A stretch of DNA of 64,000 nucleotides, taken from assembly GCA_903813345.2 (NCBI GenBank), contig CAIIXF020000009.1, forward strand, positions 36,139,759 to 36,203,758. The letters are read 5' to 3'. Below, piece by piece: positions 41,101-56,100 of the stretch. This DNA comes from Owenia fusiformis. Its lineage: Eukaryota > Annelida > Polychaeta > Sabellida > Oweniidae. The notes beneath the pieces were generated by a model. The model did no database searches, was not told the DNA's origin, and saw nothing but the letters and a program-made list of their open reading frames with translations. The stretch's first letter is position 1, and each line of letters opens with the position of its first letter. Both the position numbers and the translations under genes were made by a program.

Positions 41101-44100
41101 CCAGAAGGGAGAACACCTGTTCAAGGCAAAGGCAGTAAAAGATGCATTACAAATAGGTAACGTAATATGTCCTGAAAATATAGAAACAATTTGGAATCGC
41201 ATTTTATGGGTTTCATGAGAATTTGTTTTTAGAGAAGTACCAACATCGTTTTAACTCCTGACAACTGAAAAATCCGAAAATGAATATTATTGAAATTAGA
41301 ACACTGGCTGAATTTATAAAGAACATTAATGTTTTGACAGCTGTATCTTTTTAACATCTTCAATTAACACCACAGTCCCTATTTCGTAAATTCTCATGCG
41401 ATGTGTTCAGTTTTTATTATATGAAGGATATGGTCTGAGGTGGTATTTGTCTTTTTATTTTTCATTAAATGCTGTAATGGCAGTCTTATTGTCGATTGGC
41501 TGTGCCCTTGGGACACCCGACAAGTTGAACCTAAAATGAGTTCTAACTGAATGCTCTTCAATCTCATCTATAAAGCACTGCCTTGATACTAATCCATCAT
41601 ATTAATAATGAAAGCTTAGATCATCATGCTCTTGAAGTATTGACTTAAACTCGGTAGAAAACTGAATCCAATGATCTGATTATAATTATCCTAAGACTGA
41701 TGCATGCAGAGCTGTATTAAAGAGGATGTATCAGGACAGAGTATATTGATTTATGTTAAAAAGTAATCTAATTTTTTTGGTTGCCCCCTCCCTCGGAACA
41801 AAGTGATGATAAATTAGATTACGTATAAAATGTTTGATTTATGCAATGAAGCAATCCGATCAGTCTCGCATAAGGCCTCTAAATCCCATCCTCCTATCTA
41901 CTTCCCCTCCTATGAATGTAAGGTGTGTATAGGGGGATTACAGGAGCATGGACCAAGACTACATACAGGTTTTGGTCTATTATATCCTGAACATTGTAGA
42001 CTTCATTGACACTGTTATACAGGGTGGTCCATAAGTTCCAGGAATGAGTCTGGCATTTCATTAATATTTGGATAATGTGCTTGATATTTGGCCAGAATGT
42101 GTCCAAACTATCTGCTGACCATCTTGCAAAAATTCATGGTGATCCATGCATAACTGCTGTTAAACTGGTTACCATGGTAACGTGACCACGTGGTATGCGG
42201 GGCACTATTTTAATGTTGCGTTTTTTATTTTTTGATGTGACACCACTTCTTGCAAAAACCACACACTTCCTCACTCTGCGCATTTTTAGGTCATTTTTGG
42301 ACACATTCTGGCCAAATATCAAGCATATTATCCAAATATTAATGAAATGCAAGACTCATTCCTGGAACTTATGGTCCACCCTGTATATTGTGTATTATTT
42401 GTATTTCAGGCTTCCATCTTAGTGCTACTGTTATCCCACCACAGACTGTTGCCCAGCCCAAGGGTAACTTCAATGTAGCGGTTGTGTTTGACAAACGCAA
42501 GATCTCATCATGTAGCTGTACCTGTAACAGCACTGCATCTTGGTGTGCTCATGTTGTTGCCCTGTGTCTCTTCAGAATCCACCAGGTATGTAGAAGGGAT
42601 TGTATCATACTTCAACTAACACGCGACTTTTGGATTGCTGAGGATGCCTTGCATGGTGTCCCCTTGCATTGCATTAATTTATTTGGGAAGTTAAGCCAGC
42701 AATGGATTCAGAAATTCATACTTCATTATAGCCATTATCCTAACATACAACCTTCAGGGATAATGCATACTGTAATATACCAATATATTACTTACCTCAT
42801 ATTAGATACCTTGATAGGTTAAAGTTGGATATAGTGAATGCCTTGATACATTTTTTCATTATTGGAATTCGCTGAGTCAGCAGAAAATGCTCAACATAGA
42901 AGATATCATATTGTTTTAGCATGAAGAAGAGATTTTATGGATTAAATGACTCAGATCATTTTCCAATTTCAAGATAACACAAAGCATATCATTTGAAAAT
43001 TGATATTTGAATGCTCTCTTCTAGAATGACAAGTTGCCATAGATCAAACTGATTATTGTTTCATGCAATGCCACGGATCTTCTTTGAATTTAAGTTTCAT
43101 TTGGAATCCTCTCTGCTTAGAAAAAGTAAACAGCTTCCTTGTCGAACAGTTGCATCTTGGGTAATCTCCTCCTTTGGTCTTCCCTGTAAAGTGATTATAG
43201 AAACTGACATGATGGGTCTTAATTACCTCTCTTCCCTATCCAAACAATGATTAATAGCTCTTACATCAAAGATGTGCTATGTCACAATGAGATGCAGTAC
43301 TGAGAAAATTAATCTGAGATTTTCTGTCATTGCATGTACGAGGGGTGATCAATTAGTAATGGACGCTTTTTTACACAGATGTATATACATGTATATGTAC
43401 TGAACTGCTATAAAAAAGAAGGATTTCAAATTAGACTATTCTTTATGACAGCCAATTGACATGTGATGTCATGAAAGTAGTCTTATTTGTAATTGTTAGG
43501 AGATATGTCACAGGCACAATCACTGGTCAAATGCTATTGTTTTACATACATTCATCTTATTTTTATGCTCTTTGAATTATTGATTGAACTTATATATACT
43601 TTTGGCATAATTATCATTTGAATTTGTGAAATTGATATTGAATGATTTGAGTTATCTTTATGTTCTACTGTATTGAATGCTCTGACTTATAGCATCATGA
43701 TAAACCATGACATCTCAAATCTTCTCAGCCCTTCGATGTTTCAGGTGAAACAGAAAGATGCTATGAGTATCAGAATGGACTTATAGCATTATTCAATTAG
43801 GTTGTGATCAATAATTATCTTCACTAATGTAACAGTGAACAAGTAATTTTTATTGGTCTCCTGTAAATGCACTAAATTACCTCTACAATATGTACTTCAC
43901 ATGTTTGTATAAGCGTGCTTTGAAAGAAATAATGATATGACATATAATTAGAGCATTATAGATTGCCTGAGCTGAACATTAATGGCCAGTAATATGTTTT
44001 ATGATGCTCTGTTTTAGACTTGATTGTTGTCTATTATAGTTTATCAATATTGTGCTCTCTTCCTGTTCTGTTCCACGACTATCTCAAATCCATTCTTGGA

Positions 44101-47100
44101 ATAATTAGGATGTCTATTTGAAAATTTTGAACAGAAATAAAATAATCAAAATTTTGAAGTTAAATTAAATAAAGATACTCTCCATACATTAATGTGGTCA
44201 ATTTGTTTAACAACATTTTGACATTGAGGTTACATTATTTTAATAAAAAAAATGCAAAACTATATTTCCACAAAGACCAATAAAAATGAAGTTGTTACGA
44301 CATATCAATTAAGAAAGGTGCGAATAAGTCAACTTAAAGGTAACAAACGTGTTGAGCCTCAGGATATAATAAATATGCAAAGTTGAAATTGTATTTCATA
44401 ATTTATTAAGATAAACTTCTTATTACTTTATTACCATTTGAATACATAGTCACTAATATCTCAGTCTATATTCAATCCCGTTCACTGGCATTATAAAAAC
44501 TGCATTTTAAGCCTTATGGCAAATTGATAAACACCAACTGAATTGCTCAGATTAGTTTTCTGTATTTTGTATAAGTTCCATCATTCATATTCTTTTACAT
44601 TTCTTTTTAATTGATAGAATCTGTTTGTTTTAGGTTACCGTAGTTATAATTTAGTAAAAATGTCAGTATGACTTAATATTATAACAAAAGGTCATGAAAC
44701 ATTATTTTTATCCTAATATCACACTAAATGGAGAATATTTTTTATTTATGATGAAAATATACATTATTGTGACGTGCATATCCTTCGTGTTTGATGTTTA
44801 GTTTCCTCCATTACGTTTCAAGCCTATTCATTCCCCGAGGCAATAATTAACATGTGCCTTCATACGTCAATTCATGGAATTCATAATTAGGATCCTTAAG
44901 AAAGCACAGCTAGAAATACTTTAGCCTAATTAATGTACTGAATAACCTATGAACATAATTGTATAGATTGCATGTGTATTATATTAACTTCAAAAAATAA
45001 TACAATGAAAGAATTATCAGTACATTGTATATTTAAACTATATGTCAAGTTGTCAACTACTGACATTTGGAATGATTTTTTGTGTTATTGTCACCTGCTA
45101 AAGATTTCTTTGTTTAGTTTTAACCATTGGTGCCACATTTGAGAAGATGCACTTTATGTTTCTTGAAATTGTGTTATCTTAAACTAACTCTCACCCGACT
45201 TCACCCCTAAGTTTATATTTGCTGTACATTTATTGTCAAAATAAGATAATGATCAATTAACAATATTTGGCAATTCTTGATGTGTAACTATAGTGATCTC
45301 CCAAGCATAATACCAACCAAGTGCTGCACATGTTGAAAATCAAATCTTAAAATCATAAACCACCCTTGGAAGTGTGTTTTAACTCCACCAAAAGGATGAA
45401 ATATTGAGATAGTTTAACCAAAAGAGATTATATTAGGATGTAGCCCCTTGGAGAGATCACAGCATAGTCATTGTGAATTATGATTTGGAGGTATCACCCC
45501 TGTTATTCGAGACTGGAAACGCTGCTCAGTTTGATACAAGAAAGTGTTTGTTGATGTGGTAGGGGTAGATGGTTTTAATAAAACATTTAATTGATCATTA
45601 TTATGTATTTAGGGGTCGTTTTTTGTCCAGGACCTCGCAAATTATTATAAGCAGAATATTAAAGTTTCTGTCATGGTTTTATTGGTAAAGCATGCACTGA
45701 CAAGCATCTGCCCCATTATCAATTTACACTGATTTTAATAATTGATAGATATTGTTGCCCATGTCCATATTGCTTACAATGTTGTACATCAGAGCTATAC
45801 TATAATTATATATGAATTATGTTTGTTTATATTTCAGGCACCTAATGTTATCCTACGCGCCCCCGTATCAGAGTCTCTTTCACGACTACACAGAGATCAA
45901 CTCCAGAAGTTCGCTCAGTATCTCATTACAGAACTCCCTCAACAGGTAACAGCCTTCATTTGTGAACACTCCAAAAATATTTTTGTTTACTAAAATGGCC
46001 GCTCCTTAATTACTGGTCAGAATCAGGAGAAGGTAATGGAAGTTTCCTTGTCCCAATACTGACCATTGTTAATTTAATTGAATAGCTGTATAAATTGTTA
46101 ATAAAATTTGACAAATTAGACTGAAAAAGACCAGGATTTATAGAGTCAATGTTCTGATTGATTGTTTGGTTGAACATATTCATCTCTAGATCCTGTATAA
46201 TCAAAGAATGTATTCACAATCAAAGTTTTTATTTGTAGATTTTACCCACTGCCCAACGATTGCTTGATGAGTTGCTGTCGTCTCAGCAGAGTGCTATTAA
46301 CACAGTATGTGGGGCCCCAGGTAATGCCATCATGAATAATTGTCCCAGTGTTCCTTAAAAATTTAGAATATGAAAGAACTTTTATTTTGTACTAAATGTT
46401 TTTTTTCAATTTGTATTTTTAGCATCTGAATGAAATATGCTAAATAATATAACTTGTTACATAAGTCTGATTTACATATGTATGTCAGAATTATTTCATT
46501 AATTTACTGTTGTTATCAAATGCCTTACATGTTATATCATCAATAATGAAGTCTAGACACATGTGATGAAATATGTGTTTATTGATTTAACATATAAACA
46601 TGTATTAGTTAGAGCAAAACCTGTGTTAATTTGGACCAGTTTATGCCATTATGTTAAAGATCACTGATTATGTTGATTAGCATTATAGTAGATTTTTCTA
46701 GTATCTTGTATTTTGTTGACAAATGTTAATTGTGACACCTGTGATTGAGAGACGCTAAACACTATTTATAATGTGGCCTGAATTGACTTTCTGCTTTTGT
46801 TCATAATGGTATTAGTTTTATATGTCCTCAAAAGTATGCATAACCTCAATCATGTATGGTGGATGTGTCATACTATATTAACAATTTGAATGTTTATCCA
46901 TTGGGCAATGTTTATGTGGGAAAATATGATTGGCCAACGCTTATCTGGAAAAATATGAAACAATCAAATTATTTTATCGATGCAATGTGTTAGCATAATA
47001 TCTATGAGTGCAAATCTGACAAAATATTCTGATACTGATTATCAGCTTGATGTTTTCAGACCCCACTGCTGGACCTTCAGCTAGTGAACATACAAAATGG

Positions 47101-50100
47101 TGTCTGGATGAGGCTAACATGCACGAGAACATCAAACGTACCCTTGTCAAGTTCTCCCAGCCTACTGCCATGGTCTACAGGTACTAGATTCACATTAATG
47201 AAATAATAAAGTGATAAAAAGCACAGAATCAATGAAAACACTCTTCTAAAAAGTATCTGGAGTATCACTTTCTCTTTTTAAATGTGAAAACTATGTATTT
47301 AAGTAATACATGTTCATGCTAACAATTCACAATTGAAATGTAGTGAAAAATAAAGGCAGGACATTTGTTTGACAATTGTTTGTCATCTATAGTCCAGAAA
47401 TGGTGATTGTATTTGCATATTTGTGATTGCAAAGTTACTAATTGATATAAGAGATGATTAGGACATTTGTTATTATTATCATTACTTATGATAGCATATT
47501 ATACGTACCTATGATCAATTATTAGCAATATCTGTGTCAGAGATCACGATAGTTGAAAAAACTTGTTAGCCATTGTGGCTAATTCTTCCAAAAATTTTTT
47601 AGCCAACTAAAATATGAATTAGCCATTTTGACCGAAAAAAATTAAACACTTCTAATGACTGTTTCCTTTTAAAAAATGGAATAAAATACTCGCGGAATAT
47701 GCAACAACATTTATGAAGTTGTTTGGTGAGTAAACCGTACAAAAAGGGAATTCGCCATAACTGCAAAATACCTTTACATATTTTTCGCCACCTCTTTTGA
47801 AAATTCCCGATCTGTGATCTCTGTCTGTGTGCTATGAAGTCTTTTAAGTAATATCAAACAGCAAACTCAATTTAAATTCTTCAAAATCATTATGAAAATA
47901 ACGCTTCTTCATTATAACCTCCTCACTGTTCCAGTGATGTCAACTTCCTGTCATCCACGGCACCCCCTGCAGCTGCAGAGTGGCAGAGTCTGCTGCGGCC
48001 CCTAAGAGGGAGAGAACCAGAGGGCATGTGGAATCTTCTCTCCATTGTACGGGAAATGTTCCGTCGCCATGACAGCAACGCTGTTCCTCTTCTGGAGATC
48101 CTGACAGAGGAAATCATGTGTTATGATACTGTAAGTAATGTGATTGTATAAAATTTTGTTCACCATCTATAAGGGTGAGGAATATCCTTGGGTATATGTC
48201 CTGTAAATCAAATTAACTCAAATGTAAGCCTGATCAAGGAAGAGTAGTTCCTTCCATTTTGGAGATGATGAATTATATATTTAATCTGGAAAGGGCAATT
48301 GACAGTTCCGATCAATTGCATCTTATCAAATTGGCAGCACTCTAGTAATTGGCAGTAAGTGGCAGCAATTGTCTGTACAATAACATAGTGTGCTGCTACA
48401 AGCACAATCATTCGTATGATGAATACTCAAAGATGTATTTGGCTTCAAGACATGATGATAACATATTTATTACAGTTGTTTCTTGACTTAGAATTGTCCA
48501 CAATTTAATGAAGGTTTCATTGCCAGTGAAAATACAATTAATATGACTGATTTTTTGTGACTTCAGATTCTGAGTTGGTGGTTCACTACAAAAGTAACTA
48601 CATCTCACAACAACCAGGGAATGAGTAACCGTGGCAACAACAGTGTCCAGGCAGCTTCCCAGCATGCTGCTATGAGCCTGTGTGATGAGGTGGTTGCCCT
48701 TTGGCGTCTAGCTGCCCTCAACCCAGCCCTTTCACCAATACAGCGAGATGACCTTGTCACCCAGCTCAAAGACTGGCATATTAAAACAATAGACAAAGTT
48801 CGTAATTTCCGTAACTCTCATGTAGGCAACCAAGCAGGTCAGCCTATTAAAAAGCAGGACATCGAGGTGTTTGTCGGCTTCAAGCCCTCAATAGAGGCTT
48901 GTTATCTAGATTGGGGTGATTACCCAATCACTGGAGTGACCTATGTTGATAAGTATAAGAAAAAACTTGTAGCAGATCACCACAAAGTAGGGACCCTTAG
49001 CACAGCCTTTCAAAACATGGACAAACATCGGAATCTATCAGGAAGTGTACATAAACAAAAGACTGTCCCCCACCCCCAGGTGGTTGTCATAGACCCCCAG
49101 AATGATGGGGGTTGTAGCTCTAGCTCAGAGGGTTTTTGTGAAAATGAACGCCCAGAGGCTGCATTTTCTCGGGACTCTGATTCTAGTTTTACAGAGGAAG
49201 ATGGACTCAGTCGGAGTAAAGCCTCCAAACAATCTGCATCTGAGACTGTATCTAAATTGAAACTTAAAGATCGTACTATCCCTGTAGGGGTGTCTATCTC
49301 TGACCAGGAGCCTAGTGGGGCATGTGCCAAGGCTGGGGAGGAGGCAGACTCTGACAGCTCGGTGCCAGGGGCTGCTATGGGATACAACAAGGCTATATCG
49401 GCCCTCAAGGCAGAGAAATGGCAGGAATCAACCAACTCTAGTGATGAATACCAAGTGTACTTCTATGACACTAAGGCAAAGTTAGGAGACCTGGCTGCAG
49501 AGAAGAAAAAGAAGGATGAGCCTAACTACTTGGCTGGGCTGAAGAAAATTGAACTCAAACAAGATGTAAGTCTACTTGTATTAAACATATTCAAATAATG
49601 GGAGGATATGAATGGTTTACAAATGTATTTGTCAAAAGATTTTACTACATCAATTCTATATACAAATATTTCCTTAGATAGAGGATACTTTTTATAACAT
49701 ATTATTTCATGAAATCATCCAAAGACTCATGGCATATATTGAATGTACACTTGTGAATAACCCTGTAAAGAATTTAACACATGCTGAGGCATATAATATA
49801 TGTATGCTTGTGGATTAATTTTTAGATTCTGTTTGCTCGTGCTGAGGCACTACATGCCCATGGTCACACCAAGGAGGCTTGTAAGCTTGCTAAACAGTTG
49901 GCTGAGGAGATGTTGTCCAATCCACCAGATCTCTCAAATGAACCTCTCAACAATACAGCTAGTAAGGGTAGGGTATCTTTCACAATATGTACATTCTGCA
50001 TTTGTACAAGAACAGCATTAAAGGCAGAATCAGATCTATAGGGGTGACAAAATTGCAAGCAACATGTAAAATTGACCCACCAATCTATTCCTTACAATCT

Positions 50101-53100
50101 CAAATACAATATCTCCCAAAAGAATCACAATATGTTATCAATTGATGAAGTTATCATGGATTCAAAGTGCAAAAATGGGTGCAAAATGTTTAAATTCTCC
50201 CAAATAATAATTCTTATAGAAAAATAATACATTATTTTAAAAATCTTAAGTTTTCCTGAAATAAATTAAGCACTTTGGGGATTTTTAGAAAATAGGCATT
50301 ACAAGGAATGACATGAGCCAGAAATATTCTAAAATTGAAACAATTTTTTGTTTGCCTGCTCGCTAGATTCTCTCTTTAACTACATATATATGGATTTTGG
50401 ATATATTGTTAATTGTAAATTATTGCTGATGCTCTAGGAAGACCAGTTTTTGTATTGATGAAGCTATCCGCATAAATATAGTTTTCAAATAAAATATGAA
50501 ACCATTTTTCTTTATTATAACAAGGATAAGTATTTATTTGGAACAATTAGAGTGTACAATGGGTATATTCCACAAGTGGTGACATATTGTTATAGTCCCC
50601 AATCTTTTTGTGACGGTGTTCGGAGTTCTGATTTTGCATGTTAATGCCTTGTTATCTTTTATTATTGCACCCATGTAATGGATAGATTAACATCAATTCA
50701 AAATATGTTGAATAAATGACACAATTGTTCCTTATTTCAAAACTGTGTTTCATGTATTTAGGTAAAAAGAAGAAAGCTCAACATACAGTCAGCTCTCAGG
50801 CAATCTCCACTCTCTCCAAGTCCAGTTTCTTGTGCAGTGTGCTATCAGAGGACACTGAGTGCCACCATCTTGCATTCAAGGTTGGCATGTTTGGTCTGGA
50901 GATGCCGCGCCCACCTGCCAGCAGTAAGGGCCTTGAGGTGAGTAGCTGAAGTACTTCCTTATTCTGGAAAGGTGTTGGAAATATATGAAAATGCAATTAA
51001 CAAACTTAAACAATTTGACAAATTACAAGTTCCAACCTTCAACAAAAAAAGAATGTACAAAAAAAGATAAATTCACTACGAGTGCCATAGGCAGAGTCTT
51101 TGAAAAGTTAGGCAAATTGAGGCCATGAGATTAAAAATTGAACGAGGCAGTTTGTTTACCTGGAACACTTTCCTTGCCCCTACAAAATAACTTAAAAAAT
51201 CTTAACTTCAAAGTTTCAACATTATTTTGATTGTCTCCAAGAAATATTTATTTTGATTTTTAGGTAAAACTTGCTAACCAAGAACAGGAGTTAGTTATCC
51301 TCTTGAAGAAGATTCCCCTGGGACCTAGTGAACTGAATGTTCTCAGGGACAGGGCTGAACAACTACGGGATGGTAAATTGCGGTCCCGAGGTGAAGCACT
51401 TCTGCCATTGGTATTGGCCAGCTTTGTATTTGACTCACTTTGTCAGCCAGGTAACTAATATATTAACATAATTCAAATGCAAAATATTTCCCTAAATAAA
51501 AGTCGAGCAGTAAAAATCTCTTCTCCAATTTCTTTCTGTACTCTTTGTAGATGCGTATGTTAATCTTTGCTGTGTACATGGGCTTCATATAAGACTTCTA
51601 AAAAATGGAATACTATAGTTAGTGTGCTACAGATTAAAAGTGACATATTGCATTGATATATCAGTTACACATGTATCACAAATAATGCTGAAATTACTTC
51701 CTTCCAGCGCAACCAGTCTATGGGACTGCCAATAGGCCCCCTAGCCGTAGTGTGGGCAGACAACATCTAGATGACCTTGGCTTCCATGCAGCTGTGGCTG
51801 CCCTGGGCCTCAAGGCTAATGTCTCTGAGGCTGAACATCCTCTCCTATGTGAGGGTACTAGAAGGCAGCGAGGAGATCTCGCTATTGCCATGTTAGTTCA
51901 CTATAAAGATGACCAGATAAAACTACAGAAAATAATGGAGAAATTATTAGATAAGGATGTTCATCAGTTGTATAAAGGGCCTACTTTGAACTCGTATCTT
52001 CCCTCAGGGAAAACTGGGGCTGCATCCCAGGTAAAACACACTGATAAAACAGCAAGTACTGGTGCAGAGGGAGTAAGACAAAATAATGTAGCAGCGACCC
52101 AAGCTGTTCCATCCCATAATGCCTGTGGGGCAGAGAATGGAGCAGCCGCAGTGCCATCTACTTCCTCCCAAGCAGATAACTGGCAAGAGAGGGGCAGGGA
52201 TAACTTGGACTATTTGAATTTAGAGCAGAAGTTTATGACGATGCATTTGAATAATTTAGCAGCAGGATCTGCCAGTGCACGTCCTAAAACTTCTCTTGTA
52301 AACAAATACCAGACAAAGTAAGTTATATTTATTTATTTATGAAACACAATTACATCAAATGATGAGTAATCAAACAATACTTTCATGAACCAACATCCTT
52401 TTTAACTTGAACCATTACAGTTTTTAAGTGTTATTATCACATTCATGTATAGTTATTATCTGTCAAATTGAAAATATTGATGTAACTTTTGACCACACTG
52501 AATGATATTGACTAACACTTGAAAACATTTTAAGACCATTTTGAAAAGGGACATTTTAGTAAGTTTGAAATCATTTCTATATTGCCACCATTTTATATTA
52601 CAACCAGCAATCAACATCAGCAGTTGGTGTCTGTACCAATAATAACACTTTAGTAACCATTTGCAAGTGGTGACATTTGTCATGTTAATGCCTTGTCAGT
52701 ACATGTTTTGTGTTATGTTTGCAGCAAAGATACTGACAGCTCAGCTGTAGAGGAGGAATGTGATGGTTCAGAGTACAAGGCCTGGGAGGAGAAGTTCAGA
52801 TGTACAAACCTGAAGACATTCAAAAAACATTCAGTAGGGATGGCTAGTATAGACAGTAGCGCACCTGAGACTACCTCAAGTGATAACTCACCTACGCTCG
52901 TCAGGCGCAACTGGGCAAAACACCAGGTAAAATATTGATACATCTATTAAGAGAATGGTCTCTATTATTCTGATTTTTACTCTTTCAATTCATTTTGATA
53001 CCTTTCACGACATTTTGAAGAAGATAGTGAGTCTTTCCCAAGCCTATACTTATTATTGTACAATTCTATTAAACTTGTCATATTTGATGCAAGTTTTTGA

Positions 53101-56100
53101 AATGTTTAATGTTATTGGTGATTTTTAGCGATTGAAAGTAAATATGTTTTTATTTAAGATTCCAACAGTTGATTTTGTGTGAAATTACCCTTGAAAGCTA
53201 TAATATTGTATTGATTTTGTATGAAATTACCCTTGAAAGCTATAATATTGTATTGATTTATGATTGCAGGGTCCAGGGAGTGACAGTGGTAGCAGTGGCA
53301 AAAGTAGTGATTCCATTGGCTCTAGTAGCTCAGATAACAAGCGTGCCAAGGCTGCTGCGATATGTCGAGACAACGAGAGCCCTCCTGGACCTTACCAGGG
53401 TCTCCGCTACCCCATAGATTCCCGTAGCTCGACTCCAAATATGAAGCTAGGTAGATACAAAGGGAAGAACCGAGCTATGCCGACCATACCCAATCAACCT
53501 AGTGAGGCCTCTGCACACTTTATGTTTGAGCTAGCTAAGACTGTGCTTGGGAAAGCAGGGGGTAACAGTGCAACGTCATTATTCACCCAAGCGACTACTA
53601 ATAACAACCACAGTGGTCCTCATAGACAGCTGCATCTGTGTGCCTTTCAGATAGGACTCTATGCCTTAGGACTGCACAACTGTGTCTCCCCTAACTGGCT
53701 CTCAAGGACCTACTCTTCTCATGTATCCTGGATCACTGGTGAGCTATAGTTGCACGTTAAAATGAGTATACAGATGATACATGTACTTTCGTGTGATGGT
53801 TTTAGTGAAAAATAAGTAATATAGAATAAAAACAGGTCTCATACTTCTATTGGAAAATATTGGTAAAATAAAATGACAAACGTAATGCAACCCTAATTGT
53901 CATTAAGGCAATAAAATTTGCATTCAACAATTAATTCATTGAGATGAATTCCAGAGCGGCCTTAAATATGTTTATATAAATCATTGCAACTCTTATTTAT
54001 GGAAATGTTTTTGGTTGCAGGTCAAGCAATGGAGGTAGGTGCCCCAGCTATCAAGATCCTAATAGAAACCTGGGAAGGTCATCTGACCCCACCAGAGGCT
54101 GCTGCAATGGCAGACAGGGCATCAAGAGGTCGGGATCCCAATATGGTTCGTGCAGCAGCAGATCTAGCTCTGTCATGTCTCCCTCATGCACATGCTCTTA
54201 ATCCCAATGAGATCCAGCGTGCGCTTATTCAGTGCCGAGAGCAATCCAGGGAAAAGCTGGAACAAGCTTGTCTGGCTGTTGAGAGTGCAGCTAAAGGAGG
54301 GGGTGTTTACCCAGAAGTCTTGTTTGATGTTGCGAGACGGTGGTATGAACTCTATGAGGAGTCTGTAGGTACAGCATCAGCTGAGCCTGCGCCTGTAGCA
54401 GCTGCAGCAGCTGCAAGTCCAGTTCTAATGGCTGTACAACCCCAGGCCAACCAGCAGGTCCCTCCCCAGGTGGCACAAGTCCCTGTTATGCAACCTGGAC
54501 CTGAACGTACCAGTCCACCTATGATCCCAGTAGTGGCCATACAGCAGGTACCTCCAGCTACCCAACAGCATCAGGTGGGCAGTGTAGCTGCCACTGTGTC
54601 CTACTCCATCCAGCCCCAGCAGGGGGTACAACCTCAGCAACAGGTGGCGCACCACCCTGCATACATCACCCCCTATAGTTACGTCCAACAGATTCCCACA
54701 TTCGGTCATCAGTACACACAGCCTCACATACCTCTTAACACACATAACATGCATCCCGCCTATGTAACCACACATCCATACCCGAACCAGACTCAGTTTA
54801 ACAATATAGCCCATGTACAAAACGTCCATCCCAACACAACACTCTACCATCCGAATGTAGCACACCTCAGGGGAGCCAACCCCCAGGTACAGCTCTTCAC
54901 CAATCATAATGGCCAGGTTTCATCCATCCCGCAGAATGGGCAAGTTGTGAACATTGCCCCAGCGATGGACGCAGCGACTTTGGCTGGGGGCCAGGCAATG
55001 GTGATGTCACAAGTGCCTGAGCAACCTCACCCCCATAATAGCACCCAGATGAACTACCTCATGGCGGCCTATAGGGTGGGCATGTTGGCCCTGGAAACCC
55101 TGGCGCGCAGAGTCCACGATGACAGACCCCAGACTAAGTTTGCGAGGAACCCACCATATGGGGAAGATGTCAAGTGGCTGCTCAGTATAGGAATGAAATT
55201 AGGTAGGAAAACTTTTGTCAAACATATAATTTAGCATGTCAATTGGAAGCAGTATTTGAAGATAAGATGTAAGAAATAATGGTTGGAAAAATAGAGCAAA
55301 GAACCCTGAAAATCTTTGATTTTGGTTTTCTTGCGAAACTTTAAGGAACCAAGAAATTCTGAACCAATTAAGTTGTTCCTTCAAACTCAGAATGGTGATA
55401 TATCTCTTTTTTGCAAATACATATGTAGTAATTGGATTGGATAGAGGGCTTGATCCTATATAACTTCCTCTCCATCTTGTACATATGTGTAGCTTAAATC
55501 ATATTTCCAATGTAATATGATATAACATACTTCTTCCAGGTATATCGTGCCTACAGCAGTTCTGTGGCAGTATCACAAACTCAGTGATGAGTCCATTTGT
55601 CATTCAGGACATTGCCATAGAGATAGCTCACTACCTGGCACGCAACAACCCTGCCCAGGTCACTCAACAGTTACGATCTCCATTGCTCAACACGCTCGTA
55701 CAGAAATGCCTGCAAATGTAAGTAGATGCTCTATAACTGATAGAGGGTCTCTCAGCTTTTCCCACAATAAACATGAAATAAAGATTATCGTTACCCTCAT
55801 GGAGACTTGAAATATCAATCAAACAAGTTCAACCATGTTTCTTAAAAATTGCATAAATTGTTTGTAGATGGCCAAGGAGTTTTTCCTTCTGAACTGTATT
55901 ACCAAAAAGCACAAAATATGTCACAATAAAAACAAGTTGTATTGAAGTTGACATGATAAGGAATGATAGGATCAGGAGGCAACTCACAAATAACTTTTTT
56001 CACAATCAACTTTTTTTTATGTATTGTTATAGTCTCCAACTTTTTCATGTCACCACCACATGTGGTGTGGTGACATATTGTTATAGTCTCAAACTTATTC

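Noticed and set aside
41894-42422. Two similar open frames on opposite strands (both with DTFWPNIKHIIQILMKC)
   Set aside because: They are the two arms of the mariner-type MITE read in opposite directions, not paralogous genes.
49010-49435. 141-codon minus-strand open frame
   Set aside because: It is antisense to ZSWIM8 exon 9, a disordered Ser-rich coding part; low complexity explains the absence of stops.
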